A stretch of DNA of 64,000 nucleotides from positions 62,001 to 126,000 of the forward strand of contig VTFK01000228.1 in assembly GCA_009617715.1 (NCBI GenBank), read 5' to 3'. Positions 1 through 11,489 of this stretch are shown piece by piece. This DNA is from Plectrocnemia conspersa (lineage: Eukaryota; Arthropoda; Insecta; Trichoptera; Polycentropodidae). A program made the position numbers and the translations under genes. A model generated the notes under the pieces. That model did no database searches and was not told the origin of the DNA. It saw only the letters and a program-made list of their open reading frames with translations. The first letter of the stretch is position 1. Every line of letters begins with the position of its first letter.

Positions 1-1334
1 TAAATAGTTTAATACGCTTCGTATCTTTAATCTAAAGTGATCGACGAATGATTTAATCTAAATCATTCGTTTTTATTATTTATGGAGTACAAATCCAACT
101 CAATAAGATTCAAGGTACAGATCCTAGACTAATAATGATTTATACAAAAATAATAAAAATTATTAGCATAATTATCAAGTCACTATATATTATATTCTTA
201 ATCTAATATACATATATATGTATATATGGACACTAGTAGTGACCCGAATTAAATTTAATACCTATTTAAATCGCATCAGTTCCAGTCTACTGAAATCTAG
301 ACAGTTTAAGCCAACTTATTCATTAATCAAATGTAATTTTCGTTTATAGCAAAAATATGTTTCACTTCAAAGGTAAGAACTTTCTATTCTAAAATTATAA
401 TATTTTGAATATCTAATTATATCGGCACATAATAAAGTTTACTCAAACTACTAAAGTTTATTGTGTAAATGTATAATATTAACCTGATAACATTGTTTGA
501 AACTGATATTTGTATTCAATGACGTAATTCTGAAAGCATTGTTATAATGACTCATTTCATCTTAACGCGGAAGTACATTTAACTAATAATCACGTATAGA
601 TAGTTCATAAGTAATGGTTGTTTTTAAGAGCAATTGTAATATATGATAAAATGTAAAACATTACACACGTGTAAGTAAGTCAGTCATGCACTAGGATTTC
701 AGTTTCATTATTGGATCAGAGCTTTGTTGAAAATCGTACATTTAAACTGCAAATTTACAGCTTATGTCAATACACACGTTTTAAATTAACAAGATCTCTT
801 CCAGCATTTATGCTTGAGCTGCTTTGAAATATTCCATGTCATATCTTGCTTTATCAACATTGCAGACGCCGGTTATACGCTAGTTTCGACTGAGAAATGT
901 TTGGACAGACCGTTGTTCGTTTTCAGTCATTGCATTTGCATCTTGCATTACTAACATAATTCATTTTGCCCGTTTAACAAGAATGGTTTACTATTCCGAG
1001 TGTCTTTACATTAGATTTAATTATATCATAAATTTATCTATGTAATTTAAAAACGGATATTTTTTATAAATATTTGTTTGATCAAAACATCATATTTTAT
1101 GGCATTAAAACGATTTTAATAATTCATAGCATTTAATTTCATAATAATAATTTAAAGAGACAGGAGATATAAAAACATGATTTTTATTTATTGTTATTTT
1201 TCGTTGCAAAATACAAGTAGGTCTGTAAATTTAAATGAATATACAATATAATTATAGCTTACTGTGTATGACGTTGCTCGATTATATTTGAATTATTTAT
1301 CTATAAGATTGTAAAAACCCATGGAAACGGTATT
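1..1334. other. A+T-rich non-coding DNA
   Basis: No open frame of useful length on either strand. The sequence is A/T-dominated with scattered poly-A and poly-T runs. A slightly GC-richer stretch around 830-960 carries no recognisable coding or RNA motif. I see nothing further here. Confidence 0.7.
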
Positions 1335-1475
1335 ATAATTATATAATATTTACTAATTCTGATCTCTCAGACTCAATAAAAAAATAAAAAACACTTGGAT
1401 TCATATGAAATTTGAACCCAGGTCTTTCAGGTATCACTCACCGACTTATACCACTAATCTATCGTGCTTGCTATG
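1335..1475 (-). repeat. tRNA-derived SINE-like repeat (family C), copy 1
   Basis: Read on the minus strand, this begins with a tRNA-like head: an A-box-like TAGATTAGTGGTATAAG (complement of 1445-1461), then about 30 bases later a B-box-like GGTTCAAATTTC (complement of 1407-1418). An A-rich body follows, with a GAGTCTGAGAGATCAGAATT-type segment. Two RNA polymerase III boxes at tRNA spacing, plus a body shared with copies at 28.4 and 57.1 kb, support a tRNA-derived SINE. The B-box departs from a functional tRNA and no acceptor stem closes, so it is not a tRNA gene. Confidence 0.6.
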
Positions 1476-1744
1476 AGCAATTTTACGCATTTTTTGTCTG
1501 TGTTTTATATAATACAAGATTATTTTAAACTGTTCATAAATATTTTAAACTAAATTAATATTTTTTAAATTTCATAAAATATAGTGATTAAATATTTTGT
1601 TAAGAAATAAATTATTTTATTGCAATTTTTTCGTTGCAACATAACAGGCGTTAGCCCAATGCGTTAGTAGTAAGACACCAGACCGTATACCAGTGACATA
1701 CATTATAATAATGAATAACTATTAATACAACTTATATTTTATTA

Positions 1745-1875
1745 TGGTTATTTATCAAAATATTTCTTTGTGAGATCAGGAAAATCTACAAACCTCATCT
1801 GTAATTATTAATCGAAATTATAATTATTCAATAGTCACTAATTTTGATCTCCCAAATACAATAAAAAGTTTTATT
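1745..1875 (-). repeat. SINE family C, body fragment
   Basis: This matches the body of the 28.4-kb copy in reverse orientation. Shared elements, in order, are a GTGAGATCAGGAAAATCTAC-like segment, an ACCTCAT-CTGTAATTATT-like segment, and a GATCTCCCAAATACAATA-like segment. The tRNA-like head is not recognisable. It lies about 300 bp from copy 1 in the same orientation, so it may be a separate truncated insertion or part of a local duplication. Confidence 0.5.
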
Positions 1876-2920
1876 TATTTAATATGCATTTTTGTGAAAA
1901 TGTAATTTTAACTATGACATTTATATTTGTATGATAATAATTATCGATAGATTTTTCAATAATTTTTTTTATACATATATTTACGACCAAGTATTTACTT
2001 GAGATGAAATTTGATTTAAAATTTGCAACAAAGATAGGATATTAAAAGTTTTTTTAATAAAATATTTAATAAAAACAGTCGATAGAAAAAAAATGCAAGT
2101 GCTACTACTTATTAATTTTAATTTTATGATATTTTTTTAAAAAAAATTGTATTAAAATAAAAAAATATAACATTATAACAAAAAATACTATTGCCAACTT
2201 AAAACTAACTGTGGGTGCCATCTATCGTCGTTGTCATTGTCTCTGTAAATATTGTTTTTTTTTTTATTACATATGTGATATACATATGTATTGCACACAA
2301 ACATTTTATATATATTACGACTACATATTTAGCTAGAAAAATCTTGATACAATGATATTAGTTGTGTAAGACAATAGTATTTTTAATGATAATAATAAAA
2401 CCGTCAATATCAAAAAGACGGCCAATGCAATTTGAAACTAATTGGTTCAAAATTAATATGCATAAATTTACATTTTATGATAATCTTAGTAAAAAAAGTA
2501 TAATGTTGTGTAAAAAAATCCAAACCATTTTAACAAAAAATGATCATGTTAGTTCGAAACTAAGTATAACAGTGAACTATATTAATTATGCAATAATTAT
2601 AAAAATCCGCATTTTATAAAAAATATCAAGAATATTTTTTTGTATTATTTTTATAAAAAAAACTAATAAATTAATAACTTTTATTAAACACTCCTATTTT
2701 TTATAAATATTCGAATATTTGTTTACCAATTTGTCAATACTTGTAGTGAATTATTTAATTTAATTTTGCGAAATATTTTTATCTTTTTGTTATGTATAGC
2801 AGCCATTCTATTATAAATATTAACCGACAATCAAAATAGTAAAAAATAATCATTTGTAATAGCTGAACTTGCAGAAATCACTCATATTTTAAATTAAACA
2901 TTGTGCAGCTGTAGATTTTC
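1876..2920. other. A+T-rich non-coding DNA
   Basis: Extremely A+T-rich with long homopolymer runs. The only open frame (2362-2619, 85 codons) starts with GTG and has a low-complexity Ile/Lys/Asn composition expected from random A/T-rich sequence, so it is not called as a gene. Confidence 0.7.
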
Positions 2921-2924
2921 TCAA

Positions 2925-3120
2925 TACGGTGGTCGATCTTTCACTGTTTTGAGGTACCTCAGATAGTATATATACATATATCCATATATATCTGAATAAA
3001 TAATAAATATATTAATAGATTCAATATATATAATAAATAAAAAACACTATTTTAGTATAATATATTTATTAATTTGATTCAATGTAATTTTTTTTAAGAA
3101 AATTATATCAATAAATTAAA
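2925..3120 (-). repeat. Degraded relative of the 63.4-kb piggyBac-like MITE
   Basis: Positions 2934-2970 match the reverse complement of about 63,722-63,757. Both contain a TTTCACTGTTTTGAGGTA-like core, with CGAT before it and an AGATA-type segment after it. Beyond this, both loci run into similar but low-complexity A/T sequence that cannot be aligned by eye with confidence. No CCCTTT terminus or TTAA target site is recognisable here, so this copy looks eroded or truncated. Confidence 0.45.
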
Positions 3121-4199
3121 GTGAAGTAAATAAGTATAACAAAAATATTTTATATCAATTTTATAAAAAAATAATATGAGCTTCTGAATTGATATAAAAA
3201 AATACACATAAGCTGAAATGAAATTATTATTGAAATTTAGTAATAGGAATGTGTAAATTTTTTTTTTAAATATACAAAAAGTATAATAGTAAAATAAATC
3301 AAAGCAATAAATCACTGTTTTTTTATGAATTACTATTAATACAATTTAAAATAATCATAAATAAAAAACAACAGAAATAATAATAGAAAAATACGTAAGA
3401 TTAACTCACTCCCGTTTATGTAGTAGTGCATAAATTAACTCGATACTCAAAAAGATAATGGCTGATATTGATTTTTTTATCTTTAATTTATACCAATATG
3501 TTTTATCTTAAGTCTGTTTTAAGTTTTTTTTATTATACAATAGTAGAATTTTTTTGAGCATCCTAAGTTGTAGTATTTTCGGCAGCGGGTATAAATTAAA
3601 CGAAGCCTTGTACTTATTTTAAGTTTAAAACTATTTATGTTTTATTTTCTTTTTAAATTAAAAATATGAATTATATGCTTTGAAATTTGAGCTAAATTCT
3701 AGGCATAGTCTTTACTTTGAATAATATATTTATATTATACTGCAAAACTACATATATACTATATCAATATGAATATTTTATTATCCGCTGTATTTATTAT
3801 TCCACTCGCGTAGCACTCGACTTCTGCATTTTTATGCCACGTTGCACCTAGTTGCAACACATTCCACTGCGTTTTATATGAACGCCAAAACTAAAATCAT
3901 GCTTAAGTGGAGCATAGAGTTGTAGATTTCGCATGTTAAAAAGCATCAAGACTCATTCTATTATTTAAATTTATTTTAGAAAACCACACTAATAAATATT
4001 TATTTTTATTTAAAGAGCTCCAGTTTTCTTGTGAAACATTAACCCCAATTTGTCAAATGTTTATGCCATCGGAATAGCTATTATTTTTAACGTTTCCATG
4101 TATATTTAATTTTTTAAATATATATGCATAGTTGCTCTAAATTTCACTATTTCCACAAGCAAATAAGTAGTCAGGCTAATCAAAAATCGTCGTTTAATG
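3121..4199. other. A+T-rich non-coding DNA with a small GC-richer patch
   Basis: No gene. Around 3,780-3,920 there is a GC-richer patch containing a GTTGCACCTAGTTGCAAC near-palindrome. Nothing else is recognisable, and the open frame at 3103-3315 on the minus strand is low-complexity Phe/Tyr/Ile. Confidence 0.6.
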
Positions 4200-4790
4200 T
4201 ATTGTTTACATTGCATAGACATTGTTTAACCCACTTCTATCTAACAGTTGCGTGTAAATAATCGTCATCATTACCAATTCTCGACACAACCCCCACGTGC
4301 ATCGCAGTAATATTTTCCATAAATCGATACACATCTGAGCTAATTTATTTATAATTCGTCCTAACCCGTTTTAGGCGCGTTTAATGCCCCTTTCTCCCTC
4401 ATTTTACTTTCCTAGAACTAGATATGATCTAGGATCGAACGCAAGCTAAAATGGACTTTATTCCCTGGTCATAATCGAGTCCAATTCGCTCAAAAGCTGC
4501 CCGTTTAAGCTTCGCGATCACGCGACTTTTTAATTTCGCTCGCCAACCGTCGGCACGCGTGCGGGCGTGATTTTTTTTGTTCATAAATACACGTGCTCAA
4601 TTTCACGCGGACGAAAAATTGAAACGAAAATCGTTATCGGCTGTTGATGTTGCATGTGAATTATTTTTTTTATTGCCCCCAATTTGCATTTGCCATAAAA
4701 TTGTTTTCTGGTGTGAGTGTGTGCATTATAAATTATTTATCGTTGTGCATGATTAGTGCTTCATGAGTGCTCTGATTAAAAGTTAAACAA
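4200..4790. promoter_or_regulatory. GC-richer island, candidate regulatory element
   Basis: About 600 bp in which G+C and CpG rise sharply over the flanks, strongest at 4,500-4,620 (CGCGATCACGCG, GGCACGCGTGCGGGCG). It has no sustained reading frame. Short Y-rich tracts, CATAAATA and CCATAAAATT cores, and the absence of repeat matches fit an enhancer-like element. The call rests on composition only; conservation is untested. Confidence 0.35.
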
Positions 4791-5170
4791 TATAATATAT
4801 CAGTTAATTTAATTAACGAATAATAAATGATCTATTTTGAATTTTGAAGCTGTCAATAAAACACTTTCATTGACGGCTTCGAAAGCTAAATTGACATTTA
4901 GTAAATTGAATGCGCACTATAAATAGCATTTTTGCGGACTCTTCTGTGAATATTATGGACGCTTCGGTTCAGGGAGAAACACATTTAAGGTTTTATTATA
5001 TTTATTATTCGCATAAAAGGAAACTTAAAATTTGCTATATACCACAAAGCGGATTTATGAATATGAAATTTTTCCATAGATTCTTTTAATAAAATATATT
5101 TTCTAAAATTTTAAGATTTTATTATTATATGATATATAATAGCTTAAAAAATACACACTGAATCATAATT
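4791..5170. other. A+T-rich non-coding DNA
   Basis: Contains a loose inverted repeat (AGCTGTCAAT near 4,848 and TTGACGGCTTCGAAAGCTAA near 4,870), but no gene and no clear element. Confidence 0.55.
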
Positions 5171-5244
5171 GATTATCTGTCTTAAGTTGATCTTAAAAGC
5201 CATCAAAGAAATGGCTTTTAAGATCAACTTAATAAATAGATAAT
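5171..5244. repeat. Perfect-arm hairpin, pre-miRNA-sized
   Basis: The inner arms 5184-5203 and 5211-5230 are perfect 20-bp reverse complements (AAGTTGATCTTAAAAGCCAT) around a 7-base loop. The stem continues imperfectly outward through GATTATCTGTCTT and AATAAATAGATAAT, giving a hairpin of about 74 nt. Length and loop size fit a miRNA precursor, but the perfect inner stem and A/T-rich setting equally fit a small palindromic element. I do not recognise a known miRNA seed. Confidence 0.5.
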
Positions 5245-5699
5245 AAATTATTAATAATTATCCGCCATATTAAAATTGTTCGTTTTTCCTATTCAAAGTT
5301 TGTTATTTTATTCCTAAAATAGTTACAATAGTATAAATTATATTTAAACTATATGATAACGCAACTATTCCATTTTTTTATTTACATACAAAATATAAAA
5401 CAAAAACATAAACATTAAAAAATACTGCAAAAGGTATTAGCGTTTATTATAAAATATTAATTGTTTTAGCGAAATAAATTGGCATCGTTAAGTATTAGCT
5501 TTAAAAAATAATAAATAAGACTCTTTATATTTAATTACTTTTTCTTCATACATATAAGTAAACATAAAAAGTATACTTATTAAAAAAGTTCATACTTTAG
5601 TTTATCTACATTTTTTTTGAAGCTCATTATTAGAGAATTTTTTATAATAAATAAATATGATAGATCTAGCTTGATTTAAATTAATCATCACAAAATCCA
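5245..5699. other. A+T-rich non-coding DNA
   Basis: Nothing recognisable on either strand. Confidence 0.65.
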
Positions 5700-5845
5700 T
5701 AAACATTTAATCGGTATTGATCAATCAAAATTATAATTTTCAATATTCCAGATACTGTAGAAATTAAAAATCACAAAAGTTCATATGGGATTTGAACCTT
5801 GTGTTTTTAGTTTTTATACACCGATAAAGATTCGAATTCGAAAAT
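5700..5845 (-). repeat. SINE family C, copy
   Basis: On the minus strand the B-box region reads GGTTCAAATCCCATATGAAC, closely matching the 28.4-kb copy. It is followed by the shared body with a CCAGATACTGTAGAA-like segment on the plus strand. The A-box side is degraded. The same orientation as copies at 1.3 and 57 kb is noted but probably not meaningful. Confidence 0.55.
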
Positions 5846-7480
5846 GGAATAGTTAAATACAAAATATATTTTCCTGTTTTTCAACTAATCGTTATTTGAA
5901 TATGAATAATTGTTTTTATTTGTAGCAAAATATTTTTAAATTACTAATAAATTTAAAACTTGTGAATCACAATAGGGATAGTCATTTTTTAATCGATCTA
6001 TCGCTATATTACTCACTTTCGAAAACTACTGCAGTTTTTGTTATCTTTATGTTATTTATAATAAATAGTAACAAATGATAGCCGACAAATTTAATAGTAA
6101 AAAAAAATTGTTATTGCCGAAATTCAAGAAATTACTCATATTTTTCAGTTATTTCAGTAAAGTAAATAGGATTTTTTTTACCTTGTAAATTATGTTTATG
6201 TTTTTTTTTGTTTAAAGTATTTAACTATAGTTTTATTTTTTAAGCATGCCAAGTTGTTGTTTTTATGGACAGCAGGTTAAAATTAAATTTTAATTTTGTA
6301 GTGATTTGCAATTTAATATACTCAATACTCAATTTTCAATAAACCCAATACTTTTTTTTTTTATTATAAATAGTCTGTACTTTATTTTTTTTTACAATTT
6401 ATATTTTTAAAATTTATTGTTTGTATTAAATTGTATTTATTATTTTACCAATATTTTTCGATTTTTTATATCTGCAAATATTGAGTTGATGTCAAAGATA
6501 TTTTTTATGATGCTAACAATATTTTTTAATTTTTTTTCTGAATTGATAAATAACGAATATTGTAAAACTAGTTTGTAGTATAAGGGACACTTATTTGTTA
6601 CTTTTGCTTATTTTTGGCTTAGTCAGCGGACAGTAGATAGGCATAATATTTTTTTATTTAAATTTCTATATTGGAATTTCATGAATAAAATTTTGCATCT
6701 GTAACATAATTGCCATTGCTTGACTTAAAAATACCATGGAGATTACACTAAATATGGGAGTCAACCAGTTAACTGTTGTTAGACATTTGCATCTCATAAG
6801 AATAATTTTATTATGATGTTTTGCCTCCCCCAAAATGTCAGCTGTCAATCAATTGGACCGTGTTTTAACATGTGTTGCCTTAAGTACAAGATAAAAAAAC
6901 AAGCCTTTTTGCATCGATTGGTAACTAGAGATAAACTATGGGTTATCTACAACAATGTGACGTAAAAAAAATATTGGTCTATACCTGGGCAAGTACCAGA
7001 AACCACAATGCAAAAATATTAGTATTGTATATTATGAGTTTTTTAAACGCATACAAACAATTACATATAAATGTAACTGTGGCCAATTAACAAAATAAAA
7101 CATATCTTTTAAAAATGTAAGGTACCTTAATTTGTGAGCAGAAAGAAAGTAGTTTTTCTAAAATAATTATTAATAATATTAATATAACCTAAAATAATTT
7201 AATTTGTATGTTATTATGCACTCACCATACTCTTCAAACCTTTCTCCTTCTGATTATTATTCTTTTGGGGTGATAAAAAATTGTTTAGATAATAAAAAAA
7301 TTGAAATAAGAACATGTAGAAGAATTTCATAATTTATTTTTTGCATTAAAGTCACTAAATTATATTTTAATTGAATAAATAAGCTTTTATAAAAATGTAA
7401 AAGAGTCATTTGCTTTAAAAAAAATGTATTTAATCAAATTAGCACTAAATAATTGGATACAAATCCTTTTATATACATAC
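5846..7480. other. A+T-rich non-coding DNA
   Basis: About 1.6 kb with homopolymer T runs. The 60-codon minus-strand frame at 6666-6848 has no start context, motif or neighbour supporting it. Nothing else is seen. Confidence 0.65.
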
Positions 7481-7489
7481 ATATATGAT

Positions 7490-7740
7490 CGTCACGTATA
7501 CATTTACTTATTGCCTACTTTCGTTTATCGCGCTTTTAACGCGTATATTTGATTGGTGGTTTTTCGCGGTCAATGCGTATTTCTACATGGACAGGTTTCC
7601 CACATTTTTTATGCTTTTCTTTCACGTATACGTCTGAAGAACTAGAGAATCTTTTGATGGATATTTCCAATACTCTCTTTGAAAATCCAGCTGTTATATT
7701 ATGAATACATTGATTTTTTCCCAAGAGACATTTCGTGTAC
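7490..7740. repeat. Locus 1 of the GCGCTTTTAACGCG motif, with a short open frame
   Basis: Positions 7530-7543 read GCGCTTTTAACGCG, a 14-mer also present at 23,540-23,553 and, inverted, at 25,867-25,880. Homology with the 23.5-kb locus extends about 45 bp to a TTTTCGCGGTCAAT-like segment. On the minus strand a 62-codon frame (7536-7724) has more ordinary codon use than its surroundings, ending near REKPPIKYTR, but I recognise no domain. It could be a decayed transposon fragment. Confidence 0.4.
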
Positions 7741-7779
7741 TTCTTGAATTTAAACCTATAGAAATATCCAGAAATCCAA

Positions 7780-8430
7780 GGATTTAATTATAGCCATTAT
7801 GGTTTTTCGCGATAAGTTCTAAGGCCTGTGGATATTCGCCTACGTTTGAACACAAGCGAGACGCCTCTCAGTGTGAACATAGCATAAGAAGTACAAAGAC
7901 AGTCATGGCACGACTTTGCGAGGCTTGGGCGCTTTCACGCGACATTAGCGGCAATATCGGCTCCAAAGCGGATTACGCGCCCGTCGCGAGATCAAAATTT
8001 AAATTTTCGGCACCAGATCCGTTTATTATACGAAAGCTGTCAATTCGGCGTCGGCGGGGGCTTTAGCGGGGCGTCGTCTCATTACAACGCCCCCAAATAC
8101 ATCACTGTCAACGCGTGTCTGATGATCAACGAGATCGAAACTGATCCGGCCTGTCATCCAGCGAGCGTGTCGGCGCTCGCATTAAGACCTCCCCTAATCC
8201 GATCGATGTTTGCTTTAGCGCAATTAAAATTTGCACCGGCAGAGGTGAGAGAGAGCTTGAGAAATTAGTTTGTATTTCCAGCCTCCCCCTTTACCTCTCC
8301 CTCTTTGCCGGTTAACATTTGTCGCTTAGTAAGTTATTGGGTCCGACTGAACAACCAGCGCTTTTATCTGGTTGTTTTTATTCTCTGTACCCTTTTTGCA
8401 ACTGAAACATAGTGTACCATATAATGTTAT
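7780..8430. promoter_or_regulatory. Strong GC/CpG island, candidate regulatory element
   Basis: One of the most GC-rich parts of the window, with CpG-dense stretches at 7,900-8,110 (for example GGCGTCGGCGGGGGC). It has GA-rich GAGGTGAGAGAGAG near 8,240, a CT-rich run at 8,281-8,310, and a GATA-type TTATCTGG near 8,365. No frame of coding length spans it. It directly adjoins the family A repeat, which starts near 8,508. The call rests on composition and motif content. Confidence 0.4.
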
Positions 8431-8504
8431 TCCTCGCCATCGACGACGATACACTGCACGCACATGCGTCGAGCTGCATAGTATTTGTAATCACGGTACG
8501 AATC

Positions 8505-9670
8505 CGGGCCTCATGACAAAAATGGCATTTATATATTTTTTAATAATATAATTTCTTGAATAAATAATAATAAAAATAAATAAAATAGATTAGCCCCCGT
8601 CGCGACACATTTTATGAAATCATATTTTATGTGAAATATTTTTATAAGGCATTAAAATAGTCACTCATAATATTTACCTGATAATTAGTCGTGTTTAAAA
8701 CGCTCGATTATCAAGCGTTTATATTAAGAATTTTTTATAATAAAATAAAGTACATCTAAACCGAATTTTGACCAATAGGCCATCGCCGTCGCAACGGAAA
8801 CGCTCGTTACCGAGCGTTCCCACTGCAACGGCGCTGACACGATTTTATTTCTTTTGACGTGACTTTTTGCCTTTTGAGAAGTGATAATTGTTTTTGCGCT
8901 CTTCTATTGACCAAAATTCGGTTTGAATATACTTTGATCAACCCTTTTATATTAGAAGTCCATAGTAATATCAGTAAGAATGGCTTATCATATTTTTAAA
9001 ACATAGTGTAATATCGAAATGCAGACAAACTATAGAGCAATATGTGAAATACAATGTGTGTCTGCACTTATTGTTCTGCTTATTTTACCCTGATAGATGA
9101 GTTGGCTTAGTTTGTATTTTGGATGGGACCTAACGAAAGTTTTAAAACTATGATTAGTTTTAGAAGTTTCATTAGGATAGGTTTGGGTTTGGACAGCAAA
9201 TGGACGTTTCGCAATAGTCAAATTGAGCTTTATAGACATTATAGAGTAGCATATAATCAGTTTAATTAAATTTTTGTTAGTAGAAATATATATCTACTAA
9301 TAAAAATGTATTTGAAATTTATAAATGAAAATATACCTTTACCAGATAATGTATATGTTTACTGGTAAAAATATATATCTACTCGAGAAAATGTATTTCG
9401 ATATGATTTTACTGAAATAACATATTTTAAAAAATATTTTCGGGATGGATTCGAGATTTCTAGATTTCTTTTAGGAATAAGCACATGAAACTAAATTTAT
9501 TATTTATTTATTTTACTGCATTAAATCTAGTTGTCTAAAACCGATAATACAATCCATAAAACATTAAATTTATATAATTCAGCTGGTGCTGTTATTGATT
9601 TTTCGTTATTTCTTTACTTCTTCTGTAGGTATTAGATACGAATTTTCTGCTTCTTATTAAATTTCTTTGA
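8505..9670 (+). repeat. Family A repeat, left copy, part 1
   Basis: Colinear, in reverse orientation, with 48,180-49,610. Shared landmarks in order are CCTCATGACAAAAATGGCA (near 8,510), a hairpin AACGCTCGATTATCAAGCGTT (near 8,699), the GACGTG...TTTTTGCC module, GTTTGAATATACTTTGATCA, TAAGCCAACTCAT and its complement, TTGCGAAACGTCCATTTGCT and its complement, a run of ACTGGTAAAAATATATATCT-like subrepeats, CAGCTGGT...TTATATAATTC, and TTCGTTATTTCTTT. Divergence is visible throughout, so this is an old element. I see no conserved coding frame. It is rich in small palindromes. Confidence 0.75.
8758..8925. mobile_element. MITE-like module with 21-bp terminal inverted repeats, nested in family A
   Basis: The left terminus 8758-8778 (AAACCGAATTTTGACCAATAG) and right terminus 8905-8925 are reverse complements at 19 of 21 positions, bounding 168 bp. 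Inside lies a second hairpin (ACGCTCGTTACCGAGCGT). The equivalent ends at 48.95 and 49.1 kb flank a foldback version of the same module. No transposase is encoded. Target-site duplications are unclear. Confidence 0.5.
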
Positions 9671-10560
9671 AGAAACACGGATGACTCGTATACGAGTCTG
9701 CGTACGTTGAACTTTGAACGTAAAAAAATCGGTCAGAGCAATATTATTTTTAGATTTTGCTCACAGATGCCAATGGAAGGATATTAGTAATAAAGAAAAC
9801 TTTTAAATAAAATTGTGAAATTCGAATATCCATACTACACAAAAACAAACAAAAATTTTTTTTTACCTGTTTTGATTTAAATTATTTTGATAATCAGAAT
9901 TTTTTTCAAATTGAGATGTCATTAATAGTAGGTCATATTTGCACGTGAAACTAATTCTTTATAGAGTATATTATTTATTCCCATATACGATCTTGTAACG
10001 TCGATATCTCAATACTGAATGTTTTAGATAGTTAATCAAGTACATAGAGGCGATACTAACGTGGGCATTTGCAATGCATAGGTCGACATTCAAGTTCAAA
10101 TTCAGTCAATTTTATGTGTGGTAGATCACAGTGGGGAAAAGCAGGACAGCAGGCAAAAAATAATTTATAGGTGTATATCCTCTTTGTGGATTTTTGGTCA
10201 TGCTTGTGAGAAGTTCACCCAACCCTTGACCTCTTATTTTTTTTATAGCTATCTTGGTTCTACACTTCTATTCATTTAACTAAATCAAAATCATATGTTA
10301 TATACTCTGATTTTGAATCTATGTATTCCTATTATTATATAATTCAATAAGATTGAGACGTAATTGCAACGCTGCAACATAATTAGTTTATCGCCCTAAA
10401 ATCGTGTTATATGAACGTTTGTTTATGGTAAAGCAATTAAAGCAAACAAGGGATCGATTTAGTATCATTCGTTTGGACGAAACGATAAATCGATGGTACA
10501 CTTGAAACTGAAAACAGTACTACACTTGTTCTCTTTATCACAAAGAGATGATGCGTCACG

Positions 10561-10795
10561 TGTTATATCACTAGGTCGATCGAAGGTGTACATGTTACCT
10601 TATGGAATGTGTCATAAGGAAATGCGTCACGTGTGCAATGTATATAAATATGGAAATCAAATAAAGAGAAGACACTTGATCTTGATCTCGGAGAGAGAGA
10701 GAGTGACGGTCAGAGTCAATACAAAAGCGTACTCATTTAAACAAATCGTTCGTCCAGCCGATTCCTCCTCCCGGGTCCTTGACACATATATAACA
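10561..10795 (+). mobile_element. Solo-LTR-like segment
   Basis: It begins TGTTATAT and ends ATATAACA, an 8-bp perfect terminal inverted repeat with the canonical TG...CA ends of a long terminal repeat. Inside, a TATATAAATATGG box (near 10,639) is followed by AATAAAG (near 10,657) and a GAGAGAGAG tract. At 235 bp it is in the usual range for copia-type LTRs. No matching 5-bp target duplication is visible (TCACG before, TGTGG after), and no second LTR or internal coding region is present, so the call is tentative. Confidence 0.4.
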
Positions 10796-10969
10796 TGTGG
10801 CCCTGTTTTTTTGTACTATTGCTGCCCTTGATCTTGCTCCTTGGCTCATAAAAAACGGTGACTGACCCCAAAACATGTGTTTATTATTTGACAATATATT
10901 ACTGTTTTCAATAAGAAACGAAATCGTTGGACGAAGGCAATCCCAGCAACATTATAAAATTTAAAAAAA

Positions 10970-11290
10970 ACACAGATTGATTGGGTTATAAAGAAATATC
11001 TCTGAAATTTTTGTCTTAAATTGGTTTCACAGCTTTTGCGTTAAAAGCAACTCACAGATTAGGAACCATTGATAAATTGATTTATTGAAAAATATCAATT
11101 TGAAAGATGCACCAAGCCGTTTTTAAAAAATAAATAAGGAATATGTATTTTTATCAAAATTTAGATTATGTGGCCATTTAAAAAAAATTACAAACCAATA
11201 TAAAAAAAACATAGATTGAGAAACACCGATTTTTTTTTAATATTTAAATACCTCTGGTTATAAAGAAATATCTTTGAAATTTTTTTTTTA
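10970..11290 (+). repeat. Partial direct duplication, offset about 272 bp
   Basis: TTATAAAGAAATATCTCTGA at 10,986 recurs as TTATAAAGAAATATCTTTGA at 11,258, and each is followed by an AAATTTTT run. Related CACAGATTGA and CATAGATTGA strings precede each copy. This is probably an old tandem duplication inside the inserted segment. Confidence 0.5.
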
Positions 11291-11489
11291 AAATTCCTAT
11301 TAGTTTAAAAGTTATGGGCATTTTTCAAAAACAATGCAATTTTTTGGAAAATGTGCAAAACTGCCCCGTCACAGTAGTAATTTTAATACAATTTGTAAAA
11401 ATATTTATTAAATTTATAAAGTGTTAAATATTTATTAAACTTATTGCTGCTAATTTTCATTCATTACATATTTTCTTTAATGTCTAACA

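Noticed and set aside
2362..2619. 85-codon plus frame as a gene.
   Set aside because: Non-ATG start, Ile/Lys/Asn-rich low complexity, and no motif in very A+T-rich DNA.
9030..9239. 69-codon minus frame in family A as a conserved protein.
   Set aside because: The frame is interrupted in the inverted copy (stop after a similar AKRPFAVQTQ stretch) and not kept at 22 kb.
10493..10831. 112-codon plus frame as a gene.
   Set aside because: It covers the solo-LTR-like unit, including its TATA box and polyadenylation signal, and no domain is visible.
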